Assembly: GCA_023525715.1 (NCBI GenBank) | Contig: CM042010.1 | Coordinates: forward strand, 62,113,729 to 62,177,728 | Reading direction: 5' to 3' | DNA from: Cichorium intybus | Lineage: Eukaryota; Streptophyta; Magnoliopsida; Asterales; Asteraceae | DNA: 64,000 nt | Shown here: in pieces, positions 51,969 through 63,171 of the stretch | How the letters are laid out: every line of letters begins with the position of its first letter | Numbering within the stretch: position 1 is the stretch's first letter | Notes under the pieces: model-generated | Database searches by the model: none | Told to the model about the DNA's origin: nothing | Seen by the model: only the letters and a program-made list of their open reading frames with translations | Translations under genes and position numbers: made by a program

Positions 51969-52358
51969 ATGCTTGTATTACCAATTTTATACAATTTGCA
52001 ACCAGAAGACTTATTAATAGTCAAAACAGATGCATCAAAAGTATACATTAATACGAAAGTATTACCAGAAGCATACAGTGATACGAAAGTATCATCAAAA
52101 GTATACAGTAATACGAAAATATTACCAGAAGCATACAGTGATACGAAAGTATCATCAAAAGTATACAGTAATACGAAAGTATTACCAGAAGCATACATTG
52201 ATACGAAAGTATCATCAAAAGCATACATTGATACGAAAGTATCATCAAAAGTATACATTGATACGAAAGTATCATCAAATTATACACATTACAGGTACAT
52301 AAAGAGTGAGCAGAACCACATAGCAGATACATTGACGAGAGAATGGAAGCCATTATGA
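51969..52358 (+). CDS. Pol remnant ORF with repeat array
   Basis: 129 residues, open, eight repeat units. Nearly the same as 34253-34642. The AG of the possible splice site lies at about 51938-51939. Confidence 0.69.
   Translation: MLVLPILYNLQPEDLLIVKTDASKVYINTKVLPEAYSDTKVSSKVYSNTKILPEAYSDTKVSSKVYSNTKVLPEAYIDTKVSSKAYIDTKVSSKVYIDTKVSSNYTHYRYIKSEQNHIADTLTREWKPL
52037..52276 (+). repeat. Hairpin repeat array, 8 x 30 bp
   Basis: Eight units; the third carries ATATT, which weakens the closing pair of its GAAA loop. Confidence 0.9.
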
Positions 52359-53732
52359 AGCAAATCCAGCACCAGCTAAAACAGAAGCAGGAACAAAAAG
52401 TAGTCATGATGAAGCAACTAGAAACAATCAAGAAGGAAGAAGAACAGCTCCAACAAACACTGCAGATATTTTCAACACAGTTCACTCCAGTCAAAGAAGA
52501 CGCAGAAAAGTCAACAGGCAGTTCAACCATTCCACCTACACCAACAATCCAGCAAATTTCATCAGACAATACCGATAAACAACAGGAGAAGCCATCATCA
52601 TCCACATGTAACTCTCAAGAAATATTCAAAACTCATCAACAATCAACTGATGCAGAAACGAAGAAATGGTACGTTATTTTTAAAGGACCACACAAAGGAA
52701 TCTATAACGATTCGGGAATTGCAAATTCTCATATCGTTGGAAAGAACATTACACACAAAAGTTACAAAACAAAAGCTGAAGCAGAAACAGCATTCAGAGA
52801 AGCATACAAAACGGTTACAACTGAAACCGTTGAAAAATCATCAAAGACAACCATCCTTGGAACCCTTTTAAAAAACAGAACCACGACCAATGTCTTTAAA
52901 CCAGTTAAACGCAGCCAAAGCAGCCAAATCAGCCCTACAAGCTATACCATTTACAAAAGAAAAAGAATTAATGAAAAAACCAACCACAGAAAAATTCGCA
53001 AAATTATGGGACAGCCTAGTCTCATACACAGAGGTCCATTCACTGATGGGCTTTTACCCAGTCATAAGAAAGCCAGGCCCAAAAGCAATCTTCTTAGCCA
53101 ACCTTACCGATCCAATGACTCTTTGGGAATATTTCACCCATGGATTCATCGATACAATCTACCTAAATGGAAACAACCTACAATGCATAAGTGAATTTCC
53201 AACTAATTTTCAATCAGTTATTCGCCATTACAAGACACGTTTTGCAAAAGAACGTGATTTATTCATTAAATTACATTCCAGTTATCCATTTTTCGATGAA
53301 GACTCTCAACTACTAGTTCCAAGTATTACATTTGCATACATGGGAATCAGTAATGGAACTAAGCCAACTAAAGACGAACTTCCACATGAAACACCAACAC
53401 AAGATCATCTAATTTTTTCATTAGCAGGAGTTTATTTAGCCTCTTCAAGAATAGGCAACGAAAAAGATCAAAAATCACAAGTCAGGATAAACTATTGCAG
53501 TAAACCATTTCTGTTATATACAACAAATGACACTGAAATATCAACTGAAGGAATGCAAGCCGTAGAACGATTCGAAGAACCATTTGAAACATTCTCGCAT
53601 CATCTTGCCGTTCTACCTGCATAAATTAAAAAACAATTATGCAAACATATTATGCATTTTCCACGTCACCAATGCAATTATTGTCAAGAAAACAAGGATG
53701 AGACACCATTCATAGAGATAATGGAAGAATAA
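52343..53732 (+). pseudogene. TAV: TAV with frameshift and nonsense codon
   Basis: The extra A near 52871 and GAA to TAA at 53622-53624 are shared with 34627-36016. The TAG at codon 16 of that copy is absent here, so it arose after duplication. Confidence 0.9.
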
Positions 53733-54253
53733 TACACAACAGTACACAACACTCATCAACAGTGCACAGCACTCATCAAAAGCATTCAATCATTATGCAC
53801 GACGCATTTTTCGCGGTGGTGAGGATTTGGATTTGACACAAAGAATATTTGTGGCCCCTTCCCTCATCATATCTTGTAATAATGTAGACTTTTAGTTTTT
53901 GTTGTTTGTTTTTAATTATGTAAATTAGGTGCCAGTTACCATCCTATAGTTTGTCTTTATTTGTAAGTGCTAGACACAATAATGTAGTGTCAATAATAGC
54001 ACGTATGCAGTAGCAGCCCTCATGTACTATAAATAAGGCGTTTGCCTAGTGTAATAAATCATAGCTTATTTGTGTTAAGTTTTGAGTGCTCTCAAAATTC
54101 CTCTGTTGAAGCCTTATGCTTCTGAATAGCAGAGTTCTCTGTTGAAGCCTCACGCTTCTGAATAGCAGAGCCTATCGAAGTATCCACGAAGCAGTCAATC
54201 AACGCAGCGTCCAGATATCAGTCAGGTACATCCCTTACACATCCTCATACATC
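53733..54253 (+). promoter_or_regulatory. Promoter and leader, lineage P1
   Basis: TATA box at 54028-54036; matches 36017-36537, including the shared variant AATCATAGC after the poly(A) signal. Confidence 0.77.
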
Positions 54254-54563
54254 ATGACCGATTCGAAAATACAAATACAAAACAATCGATATTATTTTCC
54301 ATTAAAGATTCATAAACAAAGATTTAAAAATAGAATTGAACGTAATAATAACAGAAATATAGCAAAATAAATGCGGAATGGTTTAACATGTGGTTTCTGA
54401 AATTCTTGCATGTAGATACTTAAGCTGATTATCGTAGATATCAACCTCTAACTGTGTTACAGGGAGATGGATATTACGTTCAATTCTATTTTTAAATCTT
54501 TGTTTATGAATCTTTAATGCAAAATAATATCGATTGTTTTGTATTTGTATTTTCGAATCGGTC
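54254..54563. pseudogene. Two ORF VII fragments joined head to head
   Basis: Duplicate of 36538-36847: plus fragment 54254-54346, minus fragment 54383-54563. Confidence 0.75.
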
Positions 54564-54798
54564 GGGAGGGGCCACAAATATTCTTTGTGTCAAATCCAAA
54601 TCCTCACCACCGTGAATTAAGCGTCGTTGATTGCTTTTGTTGAGTGTGGTATACTGTTGTGTACTATTCTTCCATTATCTCCATGAATGGTGTCTCGTCC
54701 TTGTTTTCTTGACAATAATTTCATTGGTGACGTGGAAAATGCATAATATGCTTGCATAATTGTTTTTTAATTTCTGCAGGTAGAACGGCAAGATGATG
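54564..54798 (-). pseudogene. TAV: Promoter scrap and TAV C-terminal fragment
   Basis: Duplicate of 36848-37082; TAV stop at 54664-54666 (minus). Confidence 0.75.
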
Positions 54799-56016
54799 CG
54801 GCTTTTTCATGTCCACCTCAGCGACACTACGAATTGAACGTTCTACCATTTGGTCTAAAACAAGCACCCGCAATATATCAAAGGTTTATGGATTCAACCT
54901 TAAATGGTTTGGATCAAATATGTCTTGCATATATTGATGATATTATTGTTTTTACCAATGGAAATGAACAATTACACCTTGAAGCAGTTATTAAAGTTTT
55001 ACAAAGAATTAAAGAAAAAGGTTTAGTTTTATCAAAAAAGAAATCTAAACTTTTACAAACTAAATTTGAATATTTAGGACTAAAAATCGAAGAAAACGGA
55101 CAACTTTCTTTAACAGATAATGTTCGAGAAAAATTGTATTTATTTCCCGATAAACTAGAAAACCGGAAACAAATACAACGATTTCTTGGCTGTTTAAACT
55201 ACATCGCAGAACAAGGTTTTCTAAAAAATTTAGCAAATGAAAGAAGAATTTTACAAAAGAAAATATCAGAAAAAATACCATGGTCTTGGACCAATGAAGA
55301 TACTATTTTAGTCAAAAATATAAAAAAAAAATCATGTTTTACCAACACTATACAACTCGCAACCAGACGACTTTTTAATAGTCGAAACGGATGCATCAAA
55401 AGATACATGGGCAGGATGCCTAAAAGCAATTATACATGGAAAAATATTATTGGGTTTAGACACCGAGGGAAACCTTCTGCCTAAACCATTCGAAGCATAC
55501 AGTGATACGAAAGTATCATCAAAAGTATACAGTAATACGAAAGTATTACCAGAAGCATACAGTGATACGAAAGTATTACTAGAAGCATACAGTGATACGA
55601 AAGTATCATCAAAAGTAAACAGTAATACGAAAGTATTACCAGAAGCATACATTGATACAAAAGTATCATCAGAAGTATTAAAAATTGATAAATACGAGAA
55701 AAAATTATGTAAATATGTATCGGGAACATTTTCCCAAACTGAACAAAACTACAGTACACATGAAAGAGAAACACTGGCATGTCTCAGAACCTTAAAGAAA
55801 TGGAAAATCGATCTACTACAGACATGATTTGAACTCTGAACATATTCAAAATATCTGTTAGGATTCTGGCGATACAAGTTACAAGAAGATTACTGTCGTG
55901 GAAGGCTAATCCGTTGGCAGTTACAATTACACCAGTTTCATCCATATCTCAGGTACATAAAGAGTGAGCACAACCACATAGCAGATACATTGACGAGAGA
56001 ATGCAAGCCATTATGA
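54799..56016 (+). pseudogene. Pol: Pol fragment: RT palm to RNase H
   Basis: Duplicate of 37083-38300 with the same 2-nt loss near 55326 and the same stops in RNase H (55825-55827 and about 55837). Confidence 0.88.
55491..55670 (+). repeat. Hairpin repeat array, 6 x 30 bp
   Basis: Same unit order and variants as 37775-37954. Confidence 0.88.
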
Positions 56017-57389
56017 AGCAAATCCAGCACCAGCTAAAACAGAAGCAGGAACAAAAAGTAGCCATGATGAAGCAACTAGAAACAATCAAGAAAGAAGAAG
56101 AACAGCTCCAACAAACACTGCAGATATTGTCAATACAGTTCACTCTAGTCAAAGAAGACGCAGAAAAGTCAACAGGCAGTTCAACCATTCCACCTACACC
56201 AACAATCCAGCAAATTTCATCAGACAATACCGATAAACAACAGGAGAAGCCATCATCATCCACATGTAACTCTCAAGAAATATTCAAAACTCATCAACAA
56301 TCAACTGATGCAGAAACGAAGAAATTGTACGTTATTTTTAACGGACCACACAAAGGAATCTATAACGATTCGGGAATTGCAAATTCTCATATCGTTGGAA
56401 AGAACGTTACACACAAAAGTTACAAAACAAAAGCTGAAGCAGAAACAACATTCAGAGAAGCATACAAAACGGTTACAACTGAAACCGTTGAAAAATCATC
56501 AAAGACAACCATCCTTGGAACCCTTTTAAAAACAGAACCACAACCAATGTCTTTAAACCAGTTAAACGCAGCCAAAGCAGCCAAAGCAGCCCTACAAGCT
56601 ATACCATTTACAAAAGAAAAAGAATTAATGAAAAAACCAACCACAGAAAAATTCGCAAAATTATGGGACAGCCTAGTCTCATACACAGAGGTCCATTCAC
56701 TAATGGGCTTTTACCCAGTCATAAGAAAGCCAGGCCCAAAAGCAATCTTCTTAGCCAACCTTATCGATCCAATGACTCTTTGGGAATATTTCACCCATGG
56801 ATTCATCGATACAATCTACCTAAATGGAAACAACCTACAATGCATAAGTGAATTTCCAACTAATTTTCAATCAGTTATTCGCTATTACAAGACACGTTTT
56901 GCAAAAGAACGTGACTTATTCATTAAATTACATTCCAGTTATCCATTTTTCGATAAAGACTCTCAACTACTAGTTCCAAGTATTACATTTGCATACATGG
57001 GAATCAGTAATGGAACTAAGCCAACTAAAGACGAACTTCCACATGAAACACCAACACAAGATCATCTAATTTTTTCATTAGCAGGAGTTTATTTAGCCTC
57101 TTCAAGAATAGGCAACGGAAAAGATCAAAAATCACAAGTCAGGATAAACTATTGCAGTAAAACATTTCTGTTATATACAACAAATGACACAGAAATATCA
57201 ACTGAAGGAATGCAAGCCGTAGAACGATTCGAAGAACCATTTGAAACATTCTCGCATAATCTTGCCGTTCTACCTGCAGAAATTAAAAAACAATTATGCA
57301 AACATATTATGCATTTTCCACGTCACCAATGCAATTATTGTCAAGAAAACAAGGACGAGACACCATTCATGGAGATAATGGAAGAATAA
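56001..57389 (+). CDS. TAV: Transactivator/viroplasmin, intact
   Basis: Second undamaged TAV, 462 residues, starting MQAIMK as in the paired copy at 38285. Viroplasmin domain at about residues 106-155 (KKLYVIFNGPHKGIYND, here with W to L and W to S changes at two aromatic positions), central region and C-terminal HQCNYCQ are present. The promoter lies downstream, not upstream, so expression would need read-through from other units. Confidence 0.92.
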   Translation: MQAIMKQIQHQLKQKQEQKVAMMKQLETIKKEEEQLQQTLQILSIQFTLVKEDAEKSTGSSTIPPTPTIQQISSDNTDKQQEKPSSSTCNSQEIFKTHQQSTDAETKKLYVIFNGPHKGIYNDSGIANSHIVGKNVTHKSYKTKAEAETTFREAYKTVTTETVEKSSKTTILGTLLKTEPQPMSLNQLNAAKAAKAALQAIPFTKEKELMKKPTTEKFAKLWDSLVSYTEVHSLMGFYPVIRKPGPKAIFLANLIDPMTLWEYFTHGFIDTIYLNGNNLQCISEFPTNFQSVIRYYKTRFAKERDLFIKLHSSYPFFDKDSQLLVPSITFAYMGISNGTKPTKDELPHETPTQDHLIFSLAGVYLASSRIGNGKDQKSQVRINYCSKTFLLYTTNDTEISTEGMQAVERFEEPFETFSHNLAVLPAEIKKQLCKHIMHFPRHQCNYCQENKDETPFMEIMEE

Positions 57390-57910
57390 TACACAACAGT
57401 ACACAACACTCATCAACAGTGCACAGCACTCATCAAAAGCATTCAATCATTATGCACGACGCATTTTTCGCGGTGGTGAGGATTTGGATTTGACACAAAG
57501 AATATTTGTGGCCCCTTCCCTCATCATATCTTGTAATAATGTAGACTTTTAGTTTTTGTCGTTTGTTTTTAATTATGTAAATTAGGTGCCAGTCACCATC
57601 CTATAGTTTGTCTTTATTTGTAAGTGCTAGACACAATAATGTAGTGTCAATAATAGCACGTATGCAGTAGCAGCCCTCATGTACTATAAATAAGGCGTTT
57701 TCCTAGTGTAATAAATCAGAGCTAATTTGTGTTAAGTTTTGAGTGCTCTCAAAATTCCTCTGTTGAAGACTTATGCTTCTGAATAGCAGAGTTCTCTGTT
57801 GAAGCCTCGCGCTTCTGAATAGCAGAGCCTATCGAAGTATCCACGAAGCAGTTAATCAACGCATCGTCCAGGAATCAGTCAGGTACATCCCTTACACATC
57901 CTCATACATC
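57390..57910 (+). promoter_or_regulatory. Promoter and leader, lineage P1
   Basis: TATA box at 57685-57693; stem-loops at about 57758-57828 with a change in the first loop stem (GAAGACTTAT). Confidence 0.77.
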
Positions 57911-58002
57911 ATGACCGATTCGAAAATACAAATACAAAACAATCGATATTATTTTGCATTAAAGATTCATAAACAAAGATTTAAAAATAGAATTGAACGT
58001 AT
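57911..58002 (+). pseudogene. ORF VII N-terminal fragment
   Basis: First 30 codons, then a joint into MP at 58002/58003 (GAACGT/ATATTGCAAAAGG). Confidence 0.72.
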
Positions 58003-58500
58003 ATTGCAAAAGGAAAAGGAAATTTAATTGAAGGAAAAATAAAATTTAATATAAATATACAATTAGGACTTAGTTTAAAAGATAGAAATCTAAGTAATAG
58101 TATTACAGTAAGATATAAATTATTAAGACAAAATTTTATGTTAAAAGGAAATCATCCTTTTACTTTAACATATCAAATAAACTATGCATTAACAAATTCT
58201 CATCATAGTATTACATTTAAAACAGAAGATAGAATTCATATTGATAAACTATTTGAACCTTTATTATCTCTTGAATCGCCAAAAAGAATAGATAATAAAC
58301 CAGTTTATGAAACAGATTTTCGACAACAAATAATTACACCTTTAGTTAAAAGAGACCCAATAATAGAGCCTCCAATTTCAACAATTATAGGAAGATCCTC
58401 TATTTCAGAAATACAACCTTCAACATCTACGGAAAATAGAAAAAATGAAAATATTGAAGAAATAAAAGAAATGATTAGATCATTAAGTTTACGAATATGA
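58003..58500 (+). pseudogene. MP: Movement protein C-terminal half
   Basis: MP from about residue 152 to the stop, open from 58138. N-terminal part of the 30K core missing. Confidence 0.86.
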
Positions 58501-58778
58501 CAGAATCATCTAATAGTAAAATATATGATATAGATTTACAAATGAAAGATGAAATGATAGTAAATGAAAAAATGCATATAATAAATAAAAAACTAAACAA
58601 TCTCATAGAAATGAAACAACAATTATTGGTAAAACAAATACCAGAGATATTACAAAAAATAAATCTAACACAAAATTTGCTTGAACAGATTTATAAATTA
58701 TTAGAAGTTAAAAATACTAAACAACTGGAATATAATTTAATGAATAAATCACGTTCCTTGGCAAAACGTGTTTTGTAA
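58497..58778 (+). pseudogene. ORF A fused to reversed TAV sequence
   Basis: Long version of ORF A is intact to ...LLEVKNTKQ, then at about 58726 runs into the opposite strand of TAV, which gives a random tail. ORF B and all downstream genes are lost. Confidence 0.7.
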
Positions 58779-59668
58779 TGGCGGATGACTGATTGAAAAT
58801 TAGTTGGAAATTCACTTGTGCACTGTAGGTTGTTTCCATTTAGGTAGATTGTATCGATGAATCCATGGGTGAAATATTCCCAAAGAGTCATTGGATCGGT
58901 AAGGTTGGCTAAGAAGATTGCTTTTGGGCCTGGCTTTCTTATGACTGGGTAAAAGCCCATTAGTGAATGGACCTCTGTGTAAGAGACTAGACTATCCTAT
59001 AACTTTGCGAATTTTTCTGTGGTTGGTTTTTTCATTAATTCTTTTTCTTTGGTAGATGGTATAGCTTGTAGGGCTGCTTTGGCTGGTTTTTCTTTGGCTG
59101 TGTTTAACTGGTTTAAAGATTTTGGTTGTGGTTCTGTTTTTGGAAGGATTCCAAGGATGGTTGTTTTTGATGATTTTTCAAGGGCTTCAGTTGTAACCGT
59201 TTTGTATGCTTCTCTGAATGCTGTTTCTGCTTCAGCTTTTGTTTTGTAACTTTTGTGTGTAACGTTCTTTCCAACGATATGAGAATTTGCAATTCCCCAA
59301 TCGTTATAGATTCCTTTGTGTGGTCCGTTAAAAATAACGTACCATTTCTTCGTTTCTGCATCAGTTGATTGTTGATGAGTTTTGAATATTTCTTGAGAGT
59401 TACATGTGGATGATGATGGCTTCTCCTGTTGTTTATCGGAACTGTCTGATGAAATTTGCTGGATTGTTGGTGTAGGTGGAATGGTTGAACTGCTTGTTGA
59501 CTTTTCTGCGTCTTCTTTGACTGGAGTGAACTGTGTTGACAATATCTGCAGTGTTTGTTGGAGCTGTTCTTCTTCCTTCTTGATTGTTTCTAGTTGCTTC
59601 ATCATGGCTACTTTTTGTTCGTGCTTCTGTTTTAGCTGTTGCTGGATTTGCTTCATAATGGCTTCCAT
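58727..59668 (-). pseudogene. TAV: TAV, C-terminus missing
   Basis: Start at 59668. TGG to TAG at 58997-58999 stops it at residue 223. Residues near 200 have an extra AKEKPAKA segment not seen in other copies. Cut at 58727. Confidence 0.87.
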
Positions 59669-61848
59669 TCTCTCGTCAATGTATCTGCTATGTGGTTGTG
59701 CTCAGTCTTTATGTACCTGAGATATGGATGAAACTGGTGTAATTGTAACTGCCAACGGATTAGCCTTCCACGACAGTAATCTTCTTGTAACTTGTATCGC
59801 CAGAATCCTAACAGATATTTTGAATCTGTTCGGAGTTCAAATCTTGTCTATAGTAGATCGATTTTCCATTTCTTTAAGGTTCTGAGACATGCCAGTGTTT
59901 CTCTTTCATGTGTACTGTAGTTTTGTTCAGTTTGGGAAAATGTTCCCGATACATATTTACATAATTTTTTCTCGTATTTATCAGTTTTTAATACTTCTGA
60001 TGATACTTTTGTATCAATGTATGCTTCTGGTAATACTTTCGTATTACTGTTTACTTTTGATGATACTTTCGTATCACTGTATGCTTCCGGTAATACTTTC
60101 GTATCACTGTATGCTTCTGGTAATACTTTCGTATTACTGTATGCTTCTGGTAATACTTTCGTATTACTGTATACTTTTGATGATACTTTCGTATCACTGT
60201 ATGCTTCGAATGGTTTAGGCAGAAGGTTTCCCTCGGTGTCTAAACCCAATAATATTTTTCCATGTATAATTGCTTTTAGGCATCCTGCCCATGTATCTTT
60301 TGATGCATCCGTTTCGACTATTAAAAAGTCGTCCGGTTGCGAGTTGTATAGTGTTGGTAAAACATGAATTTTTTCTTTTATATTTTTGACTAAAATAGTA
60401 TCTTCATTGGTCCAAGACCATGGTATTTTTTCTGATATTTTCTTTTGTAAAATTCTTCTTTCATTTGCTAAATTTTTTAGAAAACCTTGTTCTGCGATGT
60501 AGTTTAAACAGCCAAGAAATCGTTGTATTTGTTTCCGGTTTTCTAGTTTATCGGGAAATAAATACAATTTTTCTAGAACATTATCTGTTAAAGAAAGTTG
60601 TCCGTTTTCTTCGATTTTTAGTCCTAAATATTCAACTTTAGTTTGTAAAAGTTTAGATTTCTTTTTTGATAAAACTAAACCTTTTTCTTTAATTCTTTGT
60701 AAAACTTTAATAACTGCTTCAAGGTGTAATTGTTCATTTCCATTGGTAAAAACAATAATATCATCAATATATGCAAGACATATTTGATCCAAACCATTTA
60801 AGGTTGAATCCATAAACCTTTGATATATTGCGGGTGCTTGTTTTAGACCAAATGGTAGAACGTTCCATTCGTAGTGTCGCTGAGGTGGACATGAAAAAGC
60901 CGTTAGTGGTTTCGTATCTTCGTGTAGTCGTAGTTGCCAATATCCTGATTTTGCATCAAATGTGCTAAAGTGTGTATTTCCTTTTAGTTTTTCTAAAATG
61001 TATTCTTTTCTTGGTAATTTATATGAATCTCCAATAGTTGCATCATTCATTTTTTTATAATTAATAACCATTCTTCTTTTTCCTCGTTTTATTTCATTAT
61101 GATTTTCTACATAAAAGGCGGGTGCAGAGTGTGGACTCGTGCTATTTCTTATAATTCCTTTTTCTAAAAGCTGACTACATTCGGTTTTAAACTCATTTAC
61201 ATCTTTTATACTATATGGTATTTTATTAGGTACATTAATTTCTGCTTTAGGATCTTTTAGTAGTATTTTAATTTCTTGATTATTTGTGTTTTTTAATTGA
61301 TCTAATGGATTTTCACTACATACTTCTTCTAGTTGTTTTTCGGCAATATCTTTTGTTAATGTTAATAATACTCGTAGTTGAAAACCAACTTCTTGTTTCA
61401 TTATTTTAATAAGATCATATTGTTTAATTATAGAGGTTTTTATAATTCCTTTAGATGGGTGTTTGATGCTTATGTATTCGGTTGTTTGAACAAAAGGATT
61501 ATATAATTTTAAAAAATTATTTCCAATAACAAGATCTATTCCTGAATCATGTTGATATATGGTTGGTGTGATAAAAGGAGTTTTTTCTATAATAACACTG
61601 ATATTTCTTCCTACATACCAAATGTTATGTACAGATTTATCAGCAATAGTAATTTTAATTGGTATTTTAAGTTTTTCCCATTTTGCTAAAATATTCTTTT
61701 TTCCAAAACATAGTGTTGCACCTGTATCAATATATGCAATTACTTTTCGATTATCTATTGTGGTTGTTATAAATGTACTATTAGGGTTAACTTTAGGTTT
61801 TTCTTTACTTTTTTGATTGCTATATTTGCTATATTTATTATTAGTCAT
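59653..61848 (-). pseudogene. Pol: Pol, complete protease and RT; nonsense in RNase H
   Basis: Starts at 61848 in the ORF B stop. The open 666 codons contain protease (AYIDTGATLCFG), RT (FSTFDAKSGYWQ, FGLKQAPA, YIDDII) and the first half of RNase H (ETDASKDTW, repeat array, THERETLAC). CAG to TAG at 59848-59850 removes the RTDSK and HNHIAD motifs. It is the most complete protease-RT in the window. Confidence 0.93.
59999..60208 (-). repeat. Hairpin repeat array, 7 x 30 bp
   Basis: Seven units; an extra EAYSNTKVLP unit compared with other B copies. Confidence 0.9.
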
Positions 61849-61987
61849 GACAATTACTAAATAATTGATCTAATATATCATTATTTATATAATTTTTTAA
61901 TATAATATTTTTATAACTATTTTCTTTATTTCTTTTATACTTTTTAAACCATGTTTTGAATTTTTGTAACATATTTTTGATTACCAT
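61841..61987 (-). CDS. ORF B, 48-residue form
   Basis: Open; overlaps ORF A stop and Pol start. Confidence 0.62.
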   Translation of the reverse strand: MVIKNMLQKFKTWFKKYKRNKENSYKNIILKNYINNDILDQLFSNCHD

Positions 61988-62220
61988 GTTAAAGGTGGTT
62001 TGATAGAAAGTGGTTGTTTAGTATTTTTAACTTCTAAAAATTTATAAATTTGTTCAATTTTTTGTAATATCTCTGGTATTTGTTTTACTAATAATTTTTG
62101 TTTCATTTCTATGAGATTGCTTAGTTTTTTATTTATTATATGCATTTTTTCATTTACTGTCATTTCATCTTTCATTTGTAATTCTATATCATTTATTTTA
62201 CTACTAGATGATTCTGTCAT
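61981..62220 (-). CDS. ORF A, 79-residue coiled-coil protein
   Basis: Open in a B unit (KKLSNLIEMKQKLLVKQ). Overlaps the MP stop and ORF B start. Confidence 0.68.
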   Translation of the reverse strand: MTESSSSKINDIELQMKDEMTVNEKMHIINKKLSNLIEMKQKLLVKQIPEILQKIEQIYKFLEVKNTKQPLSIKPPLTW

Positions 62221-62741
62221 ATTCGTAAACTTAATGATCTAATCATTTCTTTTATTTCTTCAATTAAATTTCCTTTTCTTTTTGCAATAATACTTTCTTG
62301 ACTATTAATTATACGATCATCTCTAATTTCTAATTCTATTGGTGTATCTAAATCACTAAAAGTACTTTTCAAAATTACTTGAATTGTAGATATATGAATA
62401 TATGCTATCTTTGATCGATCTATTTCTTTGATATGTTGTATTTTATTTTTGATTTGTTGTTTATTAATAATAGGTATAATTATATTTCCTTGAGTTGATT
62501 CTATAGGTATCGGTTGTTCACCTACTATTTTACCATAATAAATAATATTTTTTCTTGAAAATAGATTTTTAAGTGTATCGTATTTAAAATTATGTTTTTC
62601 TGATAATGTAAAATTTGATTTTCTGATAGCATCTTTATTTATATTATTTTTATTAACTAGAGCATCAAATATATATCCTGATTCATTTTCTTCGTTATTA
62701 ATAATTATTGATTCATTATTCTCGTTAGATGTAGACATCAT
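62217..62741 (-). pseudogene. MP: Movement protein with in-frame 426-bp deletion
   Basis: 174 codons, open. Residues from about 160 to 302 of the normal MP are missing; the deletion ends share ATTGAAG. Part of the 30K core is lost, so it is unlikely to work. Confidence 0.88.
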
Positions 62742-63171
62742 AAGAGTTGTTTTTTAATTAAATCGTTGCTTATATTTACTAATTATAGTATTTATTAAAA
62801 TCATAACTTAGCTTTCAATCTTGACTTATCTTTCTAATTAAATATTGTTATTTGTCATATTAGATTGTAGTTTAGCTCGTTACTTATCATGATTTAAATT
62901 GTTACTTAGCTCTGATATAGTAAAATCGTTACTTATCATTAAATCGTTACTTAGCTCTGATATAGTAAAATTTAATGATAAGTAACGATTTTACTATATC
63001 AGAGCTAAGTAACAATTTAATTCATGATAAGTAACGAGTTAAACTACAATCTAATATGACAAATAACAATATTTAATTAGAAAGATAAGTCAAGATTGAA
63101 AGCTAAGTTATGATTTTAATAAATACTATAATTAGTAAATATAAGCAACGATTTAATTAAAAACAACTCTT
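62742..63171. repeat. Head-to-head inverted leaders
   Basis: The leaders of unit B4 (minus) and of the next MP (plus) face each other. The centre, near 62945-63010, is a palindrome built from GTTACTTAGCTCTGATATAG and its complement. Neither side keeps the TGG of the PBS. Confidence 0.82.

Larger units (their letters stand above)
48789..54346 (+). mobile_element. Component A unit A4
   Basis: MP leader (no PBS), MP, ORF A, ORF B, ORF C, CP, Pol remnant, TAV, promoter P1, ORF VII start. ORFs A, B, C and the remnant are open; MP, CP and TAV are damaged. Right part lies in the segmental duplication. Confidence 0.86.
52343..56016 (+). repeat. Segmental duplication, copy 2
   Basis: Partner of 34627-38300, offset 17716 bp, sharing all rearrangement joints. 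Confidence 0.88.
58727..62971 (-). mobile_element. Component B unit B4
   Basis: Leader, MP (internal deletion), ORF A, ORF B, Pol, TAV (cut). CP and ORF C absent. The only B unit with an undamaged ORF A, so the 62-bp ORF A deletion is not essential to the B type. Confidence 0.87.
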
